A stretch of 50,935 nucleotides of DNA, taken from UBA1205 sp045598105. GTDB lineage: Bacteria > Bacteroidota > Bacteroidia > Bacteroidales > WCHB1-69. The notes below the pieces were generated by a model. That model was not told the DNA's origin, searched no databases, and worked only from the letters and a program-made list of their open reading frames with translations. The position numbers and the translations under genes are program-made. Position 1 is the first letter of the stretch. Every line of letters begins with the position of its first letter. Positions 34,494 through 43,505 of this stretch are shown piece after piece. The stretch spans positions 1-50,935 of the forward strand of contig JAZLLK010000063.1 of assembly GCA_045598105.1 (NCBI GenBank), written 5' to 3'.

Positions 34494-36929
34494 ATGATGA
34501 TGAAAAAATTGTATATCGGTTTAAAAAGAAGCATGCTTATAGCATTGTCTTTCAGTTGTTTTTCAGTGTACGCACAACAGCTCAGCGGTTATGATGACTT
34601 TGACGCCGGCAGCGTAAAAGCCAACGAAAAATACACATGGAATTTCAACCCCATAGAATTTGACCCTGAAATTTTAAACAATTGTATTAATGACGTTATT
34701 AATTTTGCCCGTGAAAAATACAATCACGCCGATGCCCTTACTGAAACGGAAGCATTGAGCAATGCAGCCAAAATTCAATCGGAATACATGGCCAAAGAGG
34801 AAGAACGCACACATGAAAACGTGGTAGCCGCACTAAAAACACCGGGTATGCGTGCCGCCAGCACCGGTGCCACTAAGCGTGTAGAAGAGCTTATTACCCG
34901 CGTAAAAGCAACCAAAGGCATAGAAGAATATTCCTACTTTGACGTAGCTAACGAGGTAGTGCTCTCCCTACTGAAGAATCAAAAAACCAACGCTACCATA
35001 TTAGACAAACGTTACTCATTCATAGGTATAGGGTGTGACGTGGACGGATGGAACAAATACTGCTATGTATCTATAGTTTTCGGTAACGATTTATCATTCA
35101 ACCGCGGTGAAGTAGCATATAAAAACACCACTTACACCCGTAAAACATACGGATTAAAACCTTACGATGAAAAGATATGCCGTAAATGCGCTGTACGTAA
35201 TATAGAATTACTTCAAAAATACATACAGGTAAAAGGTACTGACATATACTTTATACACCCCAATATTAAGGAGTTGAAACGTATAATAGGTAAAGATAAT
35301 GACGGCTTGGCCATAGACATAGTTCAACACAGCCAGTTTCCATGTAATAGTGCCTCCAATGATGTAGATTATAACTATCCTAACCGCGGTATCATGTACA
35401 AATATATCACCTTCCCAAAAATGGAAAAAAAGAACATGAACACCGATCCTAAAGACAAAACATTGGAAGTATACATGGGCTCCATACCTTCCGAAGTAAG
35501 CGGAAGCTATGATATTAACCTCATCGTCATAAAAGATAAAACCATATGTCGCACCGTAGTTAAAACCGACGTAAAAAACCCCATTATTAACTACAAAGCC
35601 AAAACCAGCATGATACCCGATTTATCAAGCATTACCACTACTAATAATTTCATTCCGCAACCCGAAGCCACCGTATTAGAATTTAATATTCCGTTTGAAG
35701 CATCCAAATCACAATACGAAGCCAACGACATACGCCCGTTTATAGATGCACTTAAGGAATCAAAATTTTCTATTGACAGCATACACATCACTGCTTACAC
35801 TTCACTTGACGGCAATGTAAAATCCAATATGGATTTACAAAAAAAGCGTTCCGAAAGCATAGTAAGAGCCATGAGTAGCATGGAAAGCAAGAACATACCT
35901 TACTCTATAGAATTGAATGACGGATGGGAACTATTCGTAAAAGATGCCCCCGAAAAATACAAATACCTTACCGAAAAATCAAAAACCGATGCACAACGTG
36001 CCCTCTCCAATGCCAAAACAAAAAAAGAATTGGAACCCATATTGGCAAAACACCGTTTTGCGAACATAAGAATGTACGCCACCTATGACGTAAGCGAGCG
36101 ACACGAGCAGGAATTTCTCACCAATAAATTCAATCGTTGCCTGGCTGCAGGCGACTACTCCACCGCCTTTGCCATTCAAAAATACATGATTAAACAAGTA
36201 GAAGACGGCAAATACAACAAACGCCATATCCAAAACATGGTAATACCCGAAAATAACAAAATGTTGCCCTTCCTTACTAATAAATATTATATGCTTTCAT
36301 TCTATGAGTTAAAAGATGCCGACAGACAGAAAGTAGCCAATATGGCCAAAATGGACAGCAAAAATATGATATGTGAATTCAATGCCTTATGCTGTTCTAT
36401 TAATGACCTTGACATTACCAACGCAGGGCAAATATCAGGCATTCAAAGTAAAATAGATAAATTCTATAATAACGCCATAGGCAAACAGAACAAAGAAAAA
36501 GTGGATGCCCTTAACATAGCCTTCCAATACAAAATACTGGACTTTATTAACGGCAGCGAAAATCCGGATGAAGCTTTGATGGAAACAACTTATGAAAAAA
36601 TAAAATCCATAGCCCTACCCACTATCAGCGACTGGAAAAAAGCTTATGAAGTAGCCTCCTCATTTATCAACTATGGCGACTACGATTTTGCACGCTCGGC
36701 CATGGATCCCTTTATTGAAGATCCTGCCGTAAGTGAAGACTTCATTTTCACCTATCTCAACTTATATAGTTTGGACGAAAATTCATACACATCCAAAAAG
36801 TTTGAAATAGCCTGCCGCCTGGCCTCTACCAAAAATCCTTCACGTTTCTGCACCGAAATTAAAACTTACTCTTATTTAATTCGTGAAAACGTAGAAGCTA
36901 AAAATATTATATGTAACCATTGCAAATAA
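34494..36929 (+). CDS. Exported CAP-domain protein with internal OmpA-like domain
   Basis: 811 residues. A signal peptide ends near SVYAQQ (about 28). Residues about 60-205 form a CAP/SCP-like domain: INFAREKYNHADALTETEAL, the RTHENVVAAL helix, YFDVANEVVLSLLKN, and YSFIGIGCDVDGWNKYCYVS. Residues about 393-480 resemble an OmpA peptidoglycan-binding domain: VLEFNIPFEASKSQYE, IDSIHITAYTSLDGN and NMDLQKKRSESIVRAM keep the N..L...R spacing. The rest is helical and TPR-like. Paired cysteines (ICRKC, IICNHCK) lie between and at the end. It probably sits in the periplasm, bound to peptidoglycan. It heads an operon with DUF1599, DoxX and nadE genes. The three start ATGs in a row leave the exact start open by two codons. 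Confidence 0.75.
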   Translation: MMMKKLYIGLKRSMLIALSFSCFSVYAQQLSGYDDFDAGSVKANEKYTWNFNPIEFDPEILNNCINDVINFAREKYNHADALTETEALSNAAKIQSEYMAKEEERTHENVVAALKTPGMRAASTGATKRVEELITRVKATKGIEEYSYFDVANEVVLSLLKNQKTNATILDKRYSFIGIGCDVDGWNKYCYVSIVFGNDLSFNRGEVAYKNTTYTRKTYGLKPYDEKICRKCAVRNIELLQKYIQVKGTDIYFIHPNIKELKRIIGKDNDGLAIDIVQHSQFPCNSASNDVDYNYPNRGIMYKYITFPKMEKKNMNTDPKDKTLEVYMGSIPSEVSGSYDINLIVIKDKTICRTVVKTDVKNPIINYKAKTSMIPDLSSITTTNNFIPQPEATVLEFNIPFEASKSQYEANDIRPFIDALKESKFSIDSIHITAYTSLDGNVKSNMDLQKKRSESIVRAMSSMESKNIPYSIELNDGWELFVKDAPEKYKYLTEKSKTDAQRALSNAKTKKELEPILAKHRFANIRMYATYDVSERHEQEFLTNKFNRCLAAGDYSTAFAIQKYMIKQVEDGKYNKRHIQNMVIPENNKMLPFLTNKYYMLSFYELKDADRQKVANMAKMDSKNMICEFNALCCSINDLDITNAGQISGIQSKIDKFYNNAIGKQNKEKVDALNIAFQYKILDFINGSENPDEALMETTYEKIKSIALPTISDWKKAYEVASSFINYGDYDFARSAMDPFIEDPAVSEDFIFTYLNLYSLDENSYTSKKFEIACRLASTKNPSRFCTEIKTYSYLIRENVEAKNIICNHCK

Positions 36930-36941
36930 AACAGGCCTGCT

Positions 36942-37487
36942 ATGAACACCATGCAAGAATTTGACGAAGTAACAGCTACATGCCGTGATTTGTTCCTAAA
37001 AAAAATGCATGACTACGGCACGGCATGGCGTATACTCAGATCCACCTCCATTACCGACCAAATATACATTAAAGCACAACGCATACGCAGTATAGAAGAA
37101 ACGGGAGTAAACAAAGTGGGTGAAAGTATAGCCAACGAATTCATAGGCATAGTAAACTATGCAGTAATGGCTCAAATACAATTAGAAAAGCAATCCTGCA
37201 CCATACAAAACTATAAGATGGATGCCCAAGAGGTAACCGCATTGTATGATAAATACACCCAAAATGCAAAAAACCTTTTAGCCAACAAGAACCACGACTA
37301 TGGTGAAGCATGGCGAAATATGCGTATAAGTTCCATTACCGATATCATACTTATGAAATTACTTCGCATTAAGCAAATAGAAGACAATAATGCAGAATGT
37401 TGGGTATCGGAAAATTTAGATGCGAACTATTATGACATATTCAATTATGCCGTATTCGCTCTTATAAAAATTAACGAAACACAATAA
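36942..37487 (+). CDS. DUF1599 protein (tandem duplicate)
   Basis: 181 residues made of two similar halves. KKMHDYGTAWRILRSTSITD...QRIRSIEE in the first half matches NKNHDYGEAWRNMRISSITD...LRIKQIED in the second; each then ends in a YAVMAQI or YAVFALI helix. DUF1599 proteins are common in Bacteroidota and precede DoxX-family genes as here. The repeated HDYG-x-AW motif with acidic helices recalls all-alpha nucleotide-handling folds, but no function is proven. It starts 12 bases after the CAP-domain gene and ends 5 bases before the DoxX gene. Confidence 0.85.
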   Translation: MNTMQEFDEVTATCRDLFLKKMHDYGTAWRILRSTSITDQIYIKAQRIRSIEETGVNKVGESIANEFIGIVNYAVMAQIQLEKQSCTIQNYKMDAQEVTALYDKYTQNAKNLLANKNHDYGEAWRNMRISSITDIILMKLLRIKQIEDNNAECWVSENLDANYYDIFNYAVFALIKINETQ

Positions 37488-37492
37488 ATATA

Positions 37493-38896
37493 ATGTATAT
37501 GGAAGCTCGCACCTATTATACCGGACGCTCAATACGTCGCAAAGAAAAAAGAGATTTCGCCTTTTACACCCGACACATTTGCCGCATACTTATGGGCTTA
37601 TTATTCATAGGCTCCGCCTATGTAAAAATGGTAGACCCTTTTGGATTTGCCCTTAAAATAGAAGAATACTTTGTATCCTTTGGTATGGATTTCATGACAC
37701 CATCCAGCATATTTTTTGCTTACTGCGGCATTTTGGCCGAATTTGTAATAGGATGGGCCTTGCTTTTAAACATTCAAATGAGAATTACCTCATGGCTGTT
37801 GCTACTATTTATGTTATTTTTTACCATACTCACCTTTTGGCTGGCCTATGCACTTAATATCATAGACCTTATCAATCGGTTAGCAGGCACCCACTATGAA
37901 ATATTTGTAGTTACTGATTGCGGCTGTTTTGGTGATTTTATTAAACTCACCAATCACCAAACCTTTTATAAGAATGTAATATTCCTACTATTCACCCTTA
38001 TTATATTTAAGCAACGTAAAAACTATCACGACCAGCAATGGTACTATCTTTCACAGTGGTTACCAGTTACCTTAGCCGCCATATTTGCCCTATTCACCAT
38101 GACACACTGCCTGCGGCATGAGCCATGGCACGATTTCCGTCCATGGAAAACAGGCAATTTTATAGCAGCCGAAACGTATAGTATAGCACCTGAAATGGAT
38201 TTTGTATTTCTATATCGCAATAATAACGACGGCAAAATAATAGAACTCACCGTTGACGAGTTATCAGCCATAGCTGAAGACAGCCTTGCCGGTGCCGAAT
38301 GGGAAGCCAACTATACCTTTGAGAGCCGAAAAGAAAAGGTTATAAAAGAAGGTGTAAATGCCCGCTTGGCCGATTTTACCATTACTGACCCTACTCAAAA
38401 CACCGACATCAAGAATATTGTTATCAATAATCCCGATTATCACTTTCTTATATTTTTAAGAGACTTATTTACTCTTAATGAACGCAAAATGCGTACCACC
38501 TTACAATTAATAGCAGAATGTAAGGCTAACAACATGGAATACACCATACTCACAGGAACCTCACCACTTGAAACAGACAGTATAAAACAAAACATAGGTT
38601 TGGAAAAAGAAGTTTTATACTTTTGTGACATGACACCCATGAAAACTGCCGTAAGGAATTCTCCCGGTGTAATTATGCTTAAAAACGGCTATGTTATGGA
38701 CAAATGGGCATATAGAGATATTCCAACACTCCAAACCATTACCGACAACATGGAACAATACGAACTCCAATTACAAAAATACACCAAAAAGCATCCGCCC
38801 ATACTTCCTGACGGCATAAATATGAACTTAGAAGAAGAAGAATATATGCCTGCCGAAGATGACACGCTGCAAACTGATATAGAACCTGAATTATAA
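37493..38896 (+). CDS. DoxX-family membrane protein (BT_3928-like)
   Basis: 467 residues. The first 200 residues form a DoxX-type membrane domain with about five helices: ICRILMGLLFIGSAYVKMVDPFG, abbreviated to GLLFIGSAYVKMVDPFG, then FFAYCGILAEFVIGWALLL and SWLLLLFMLFFTILTFWLA. A loop VVTDCGCFGDF holds a Cys-Gly-Cys that could be redox-active. The C-terminal half is soluble with a thioredoxin-like look (IVINNPDYHFLIFLRDL, NNMEYTILTGTS), but no CxxC active site. An alternative start lies two codons in (MEARTYY). Coupled to the DUF1599 gene by 5 bases and to nadE by 6. In Bacteroides the pair is usually followed by tpiA; here it is nadE. Confidence 0.85.
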   Translation: MYMEARTYYTGRSIRRKEKRDFAFYTRHICRILMGLLFIGSAYVKMVDPFGFALKIEEYFVSFGMDFMTPSSIFFAYCGILAEFVIGWALLLNIQMRITSWLLLLFMLFFTILTFWLAYALNIIDLINRLAGTHYEIFVVTDCGCFGDFIKLTNHQTFYKNVIFLLFTLIIFKQRKNYHDQQWYYLSQWLPVTLAAIFALFTMTHCLRHEPWHDFRPWKTGNFIAAETYSIAPEMDFVFLYRNNNDGKIIELTVDELSAIAEDSLAGAEWEANYTFESRKEKVIKEGVNARLADFTITDPTQNTDIKNIVINNPDYHFLIFLRDLFTLNERKMRTTLQLIAECKANNMEYTILTGTSPLETDSIKQNIGLEKEVLYFCDMTPMKTAVRNSPGVIMLKNGYVMDKWAYRDIPTLQTITDNMEQYELQLQKYTKKHPPILPDGINMNLEEEEYMPAEDDTLQTDIEPEL

Positions 38897-38902
38897 ATAT
38901 AT

Positions 38903-39739
38903 ATGGTAAATATTACAGCTATAGACACCCGGTTCATGAATACCGAAAAGCAATTTCACTATGCCATAGACACCATGCGTGCCACTATGGAAACTTATAT
39001 CACAACTAATCACCTGAAGGCACTGGTACTGGGCATATCAGGAGGCATAGATAGTGCCTTTGCCGCAGCCCTTTTACGACCGGTGTGTGATATTACCAAT
39101 ACCGAACTGATAGGCAGAAGCATTACCATAGAGACGAACAAACCCGATGAAATAGAACGGGCAAATGCGGTTGGCAAAGCTTTTTGCCATAATTATCAAT
39201 ATTTAGATCACACCGATATATATTTACAATACAAGCAATTAATGCCGAGTTTAGATAATGAAAAATTATCCAAACTCCGCATGGGCAATGCCAAAGCCCG
39301 CTTTAGAATGATGGCCTTGTATGATTTAGCACAAATGAACAAAGGCATAGTAATTTCCACCGATAACTTTACGGAATACCTTACCGGATTTTGGACACTA
39401 CACGGCGATGTAGGTGATTATGCACCATTTATACGCCTATGGAAAACAGAAGTGTATCGTTGCTCCGAATTACTATGCAAATCACTTCCATACACACAAT
39501 CACAAGCACTTATGTCGTGCATAAAGGCTATACCTACTGACGGCTTAGGCATATCCGGCTCCGATTTGGAACAATTAGGAGCTGATAACTACTACGATGT
39601 AGATATCATATTAGCCCGATACTTAGAAGGTGACCATAGTCAGGAGGAACACCCTGTAATTAAGCGTTTTTTGTCATCGGCCTATAAACGGGAAAATCCC
39701 ATGTCTATTTCCCGCAACAGCCTATATTTATCAGAATAG
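38903..39739 (+). CDS. nadE: NH3-dependent NAD+ synthetase
   Basis: 278 residues, the size of the ammonia-dependent enzyme without a glutaminase domain. The ATP-pyrophosphatase loop GISGGIDSAFAAAL lies at about 46-59. GNAKARFRMMALYDLA, STDNFTEYLTGFWTLHGDVGDYAP, trimmed to its FWTLHGDVGDYAP part, and TDGLGISGSDLEQLG follow. It amidates deamido-NAD+ to NAD+ in the cytosol. A second possible ATG is 11 codons in (MNTEKQF). It ends the CAP-DUF1599-DoxX operon; no terminator is visible in the AT-rich 220 bases before porP. Confidence 0.93.
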   Translation: MVNITAIDTRFMNTEKQFHYAIDTMRATMETYITTNHLKALVLGISGGIDSAFAAALLRPVCDITNTELIGRSITIETNKPDEIERANAVGKAFCHNYQYLDHTDIYLQYKQLMPSLDNEKLSKLRMGNAKARFRMMALYDLAQMNKGIVISTDNFTEYLTGFWTLHGDVGDYAPFIRLWKTEVYRCSELLCKSLPYTQSQALMSCIKAIPTDGLGISGSDLEQLGADNYYDVDIILARYLEGDHSQEEHPVIKRFLSSAYKRENPMSISRNSLYLSE

Positions 39740-39850
39740 AAAAAAAATATTTTTAAACATCAACAAACTCATTTACAACACATTAAGATATATAGAAAAG
39801 TTTTTTTGAAAAAAGTTGGCCATTTTGTGGAATGGTATATTAAAAATTGC

Positions 39851-39858
39851 TATTTTTG
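39851..39858 (+). promoter_or_regulatory. Promoter -7 element of porP-gldKLMN (TATTTTTG)
   Basis: Exact TAnnTTTG with a TTTG at 39824-39827 upstream as a possible -33 element. It gives a leader of about 95 bases before porP. It is the only clear promoter found before the secretion cluster. Confidence 0.55.
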
Positions 39859-39960
39859 AAAATTGCAAATAGTATGCGAATAGTATGTTATTTGCAAGCA
39901 TATTTTAACATATAAAATTGCCAAAAATAGAAAGTTATTAATTTGATAATTAGCATGTTT

Positions 39961-40974
39961 ATGAAGAACAGGAAATTTTATCTTTTTATAATGTTCATGC
40001 TTGCGGTTACTACCGGTTTTTCCCAGCAGGACCCGCAATTTACGCAATATATGTACACATTACTGCCATTTAACCCCGGTTATGCCGGTACCGGTGGTAT
40101 ATGTGCAACTGTAAACTATCGTCAACAATGGGCAGGGCTAAAAGAAGTGGATCCGGAATCGGGTAATACTTATAATGTATCACCGCGTGACATTATGCTT
40201 ACATTACATGCTCCTATTAAAGTTTTGCATGGTGGCTTGGGTTTAACCGTATATAATGATGCCTACGGGCACCAAAATGATATCATGGTTAAATTGGCCT
40301 ATGCCTTCAGAATGAACATAGGCGGAGGTAATTTAGGCATAGGATTAGATGTAGAATTGCTCAGCAGAAAGGTAAAAGATGAATTTTGGGCAGGTCGTAG
40401 TGGTGATCCCAGCATTATAAGTGGCATTAAAGGAGCTAACGATATGTATGTGGATTTTGCGTTAGGTGCATATTATCAGGTTCCTGATAAATGGTATGCC
40501 GGAGTAAGTATGACACAATTAATATCTTCTATAGGCGGTGACAAGGTAGAGCAAAAATCAGCTCGTCACTTATATGCAGTAGGCGGATACACATTTGTAT
40601 TACCTTCTAATCCTAACTGGTCATTAAAGCCCAGCCTGTTATTAAAAACCGATTTAAAAGAAGTTCAATTAGATGCTACAGTGTTAGCTGATTGGAACAA
40701 CGGATTACTATGGTTTGGAGCCAGTTACAGAATGGTAGATTGTGTTGCCTTATTGGTAGGAACCAAGCCATTTGTAAATTCATCCTCTGCTATAAGGGGC
40801 TTGGAAATAGGTGTATCGTACGATATTAACACTTCCAAGCTCATGAAAGAAGGAAGAAGTTTTGGCGGACCTGAAATTATGTTAAAATATTGCTTCAAAA
40901 TTGTAACAAAACCGACCACATATGGGTATAAGGGAACTAGACTCTTAGGAAACCGACCTATAGAGTACCGTTAG
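39961..40974 (+). CDS. porP: PorP/SprF-family type IX secretion membrane protein
   Basis: 337 residues from the ATG at 39961; ATG 39955 and TTG 39943 are in frame. The signal peptide ends in GFSQ, followed directly by the family hallmark QDPQFTQYMYTLLPFNPGYAG. The remainder is a beta-barrel with the typical LTLHAPIKVLHGGLGLTVYND and GLEIGVSYDINTSKL segments. PorP is an outer-membrane partner of the GldK/GldN ring; SprF homologues help surface display of SprB-type cargo. It lies immediately upstream of gldK with 47 bases between, the same order as in Porphyromonas porPKLMN. Confidence 0.93.
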   Translation: MKNRKFYLFIMFMLAVTTGFSQQDPQFTQYMYTLLPFNPGYAGTGGICATVNYRQQWAGLKEVDPESGNTYNVSPRDIMLTLHAPIKVLHGGLGLTVYNDAYGHQNDIMVKLAYAFRMNIGGGNLGIGLDVELLSRKVKDEFWAGRSGDPSIISGIKGANDMYVDFALGAYYQVPDKWYAGVSMTQLISSIGGDKVEQKSARHLYAVGGYTFVLPSNPNWSLKPSLLLKTDLKEVQLDATVLADWNNGLLWFGASYRMVDCVALLVGTKPFVNSSSAIRGLEIGVSYDINTSKLMKEGRSFGGPEIMLKYCFKIVTKPTTYGYKGTRLLGNRPIEYR

Positions 40975-41021
40975 TTACATTAATATATTATATATAGGAA
41001 AACATTAAAAAGTATATATTT

Positions 41022-42464
41022 ATGAAAAGGATGTTGTTTTTAGCGATGGTTGCTGTACTCTTCATGATGACCTCATGTAAGACGAACAACGGTCAATTGG
41101 TAGGAGCTCAAGATCGTCCTGAATGGGTGGACGAAACTCCCTATGGAATGAAGTTCATTCCACAAGGACACTATTTAATGGGTGCCGGTGATCAAGATGC
41201 CGCATACTCCTACACCTACTCTGCAAAAAACGTTACAGTAAGTGCATTCTACATGGACGAAACCGAAATTACCAATAACGAGTATCGCCAATTTGTAGAA
41301 TGGGTACGTGACTCTATTGCACACGTTTTATTAGGTGAAGCAGAAGTGGAAGAAGAAAATGAACACTTTGTTAAATATGGCAAAGGTCATGAAGAAGAAG
41401 GCGAAATCATGGAGCCTCGTTTCATTAATTGGGATACCAAAATAGATTGGAATTCCGATAATGAAGAATACAAGGCTGCATTGAGTCCTATTTATAGTAG
41501 TCCGGTATCGGGTAACGAACGTTACTACTATTATAAAATGGTTGATTTGAATGCCAAAGTAATGAATTTTGAATATTGGTGGACTGATAAATCGAACTAT
41601 CGTGATGTAGAAGATCCTGATGTAATGGGTGCTGCATTCAAAGATTTTGACAACATAGATCCCCAAACAGAAGATCAAGGTATGTATTCTAACCGTCCTG
41701 TAGCATACGCACAAGGCAGAAAACCTTTCTTAAGAAGAGAAAGCGTGAATATATATCCCGATACTTTGTGCTGGATGCACGACTATGCCTACTCTTTCAA
41801 TGAACCCATGACCGATAGCTATTTTTGGCATCCTGCCTATGATAACTATCCTGTAGTAGGTATCAGTTGGAAACAGGCACAGGCATTTTGTGCATGGAGA
41901 ACTCACATTCGCAATGCATACCTTATTTCTAAAAAGGATTGGGCATATGAAAATCGTTTCCGTTTACCTAATGAAGCAGAATGGGAATGGGCAGCCAGAG
42001 GTGATGGTGACTTAAATCCTTATCCTTGGGGTGGTCCTTACACTCAAAATGCTCAGGGATGTTTTTTGGCCAACTTTAAGCCCAGACGTGGTGACTATGG
42101 TGCTGACGGTGGTGTAGAACCTATCATAGTAGCCCACTATCATCCTAATGATTGGGGATTATTTGACATGGCAGGCAACGTAGCCGAATGGTGTGAAGAT
42201 GCTTATAGTGAATCAGCACACAACTTTGCGCATGACCTGAACATGCAATACACCTATAATGCCAAGAAATCAGACCCTGAAGTATTAAAACGTAAAGTAA
42301 TACGTGGCGGTTCATGGAAAGATATCAGTTATTATATACATAATGAAGCCCGTTCTTATGAATACCAGGATACCGGCAAATGTTACATAGGTTTCAGATG
42401 TGTTCAAAGTTATTTGGGTCGTCAAAAAGGTGATAACCTCAAAACAGCCTCTAACATATACTAG
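41022..42464 (+). CDS. gldK: Type IX secretion lipoprotein GldK/PorK
   Basis: 480 residues. The lipobox is MMTSC with Cys 19. The body is an FGE/sulfatase-modifying-factor fold, as in all GldK proteins: GMKFIPQGHYLMGAGDQD, FYMDETEITNNEYRQFV, VVGISWKQAQAFCAWRT, RLPNEAEWEWAARG, NVAEWCEDAYS and VIRGGSWKD. The catalytic cysteines of true formylglycine-generating enzymes are not expected to work here. GldK and GldN form the large periplasmic ring under the outer membrane. 80 bases separate it from gldL. Confidence 0.96.
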   Translation: MKRMLFLAMVAVLFMMTSCKTNNGQLVGAQDRPEWVDETPYGMKFIPQGHYLMGAGDQDAAYSYTYSAKNVTVSAFYMDETEITNNEYRQFVEWVRDSIAHVLLGEAEVEEENEHFVKYGKGHEEEGEIMEPRFINWDTKIDWNSDNEEYKAALSPIYSSPVSGNERYYYYKMVDLNAKVMNFEYWWTDKSNYRDVEDPDVMGAAFKDFDNIDPQTEDQGMYSNRPVAYAQGRKPFLRRESVNIYPDTLCWMHDYAYSFNEPMTDSYFWHPAYDNYPVVGISWKQAQAFCAWRTHIRNAYLISKKDWAYENRFRLPNEAEWEWAARGDGDLNPYPWGGPYTQNAQGCFLANFKPRRGDYGADGGVEPIIVAHYHPNDWGLFDMAGNVAEWCEDAYSESAHNFAHDLNMQYTYNAKKSDPEVLKRKVIRGGSWKDISYYIHNEARSYEYQDTGKCYIGFRCVQSYLGRQKGDNLKTASNIY

Positions 42465-42544
42465 CAGTTATAGGCAAACATAAAAAAGTAAAATAAATAA
42501 AATAATAATAAATCATTAACAATTTAAATTAAAAAAAAGAGATT

Positions 42545-43441
42545 ATGGGACTTAATGAGTTAGTTAGATCAAAAGGTTACAAAAACTTTATGACCAAGTT
42601 GTATGGTATAGGTGCATCTGTTGTTATTTTGGGTGCTATGTTTAAGATTATGCACTGGCCCTTGGCAAACATTATGATTGTAGCAGGTATGAGTACTGAA
42701 GCTATCATATTCTTTTTCTCAGCATTTGAACCTATGCATCCCGAATATAACTGGGCATTGGTATATCCTGAATTAGCTATAGGTATGGAAGAAGAAGAAA
42801 AACCTAAAGATAAAAAAGGCAAAAAATCAGTTCCCCAAGGTTCTATTACCCAACAATTGGATAACGCTTTAGAAGAAGCAAAAATAGGTCCTGAATTATT
42901 AGAAAGTTTAGCTACCGGTATGCGTAACTTAGGCGAAAATGCAAAACAATTATCAGGTATATCTGACGCAGCAAGAGCTACCGACAGTTACGTATCCAGC
43001 TTATCAAAAGCAGCCGAATCAGTACGTAACTTAGGCGTTTCTTATGAAAAAGCATCTGACGCTTTGGGCGCAAATACTAACTCTGCAAGTGATTACTTTG
43101 TCCAAGTAGAAAAAGCAACTTCTGCAGTTAAAAACTTGGCTAATGTATATGAAGAAACAGTTAAAACCATGAGCACCGAATCAGGTTATATGGAAGCTGT
43201 TCAACGTATGTCTAAAAATTTAACAGCTATTAACGCTGCTTACGAATTACAACTTCAAAGTACTAACGATACCTTAAATGCATCAAAAGCTTTGGATGAA
43301 CAAATGAAGAACGCTGCTGAAAACTTAGCACAATCAGCTAAATTCATTTCGGATTACAAACAACAGGTAGATATGTTGACCAAAAACGTGGGTCGCTTGA
43401 ACGATGTTTACGGCAATATGTTAGCTGCCATGAGCAAATAA
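42545..43441 (+). CDS. gldL: Type IX secretion motor protein GldL/PorL
   Basis: 298 residues. Two transmembrane helices lie near the N-terminus: KLYGIGASVVILGAMFKIMH (about 18-37) and NIMIVAGMSTEAIIFFFSAF, then EPMHPEYNW. The conserved Glu in the second helix is the proton-channel residue of the family. The rest is a cytoplasmic helical region with coiled-coil repeats (LATGMRNLGENAKQLSGI, AKFISDYKQQVDMLTKNVG). GldL and GldM form the proton-driven motor that powers secretion and, where present, gliding. It is followed by gldM after 64 bases. Confidence 0.97.
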   Translation: MGLNELVRSKGYKNFMTKLYGIGASVVILGAMFKIMHWPLANIMIVAGMSTEAIIFFFSAFEPMHPEYNWALVYPELAIGMEEEEKPKDKKGKKSVPQGSITQQLDNALEEAKIGPELLESLATGMRNLGENAKQLSGISDAARATDSYVSSLSKAAESVRNLGVSYEKASDALGANTNSASDYFVQVEKATSAVKNLANVYEETVKTMSTESGYMEAVQRMSKNLTAINAAYELQLQSTNDTLNASKALDEQMKNAAENLAQSAKFISDYKQQVDMLTKNVGRLNDVYGNMLAAMSK

Positions 43442-43505
43442 TGCATGCCGCTTAAATAATTTTAGTATTTAAATAAGTTGTTTAATTAAAAAAGAATAAA
43501 GATAT

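Noticed and set aside
41331..41714. Antisense open frame within gldK
   Set aside because: Phe/Ile-rich mirror of the acidic GldK segment; no start context or family.
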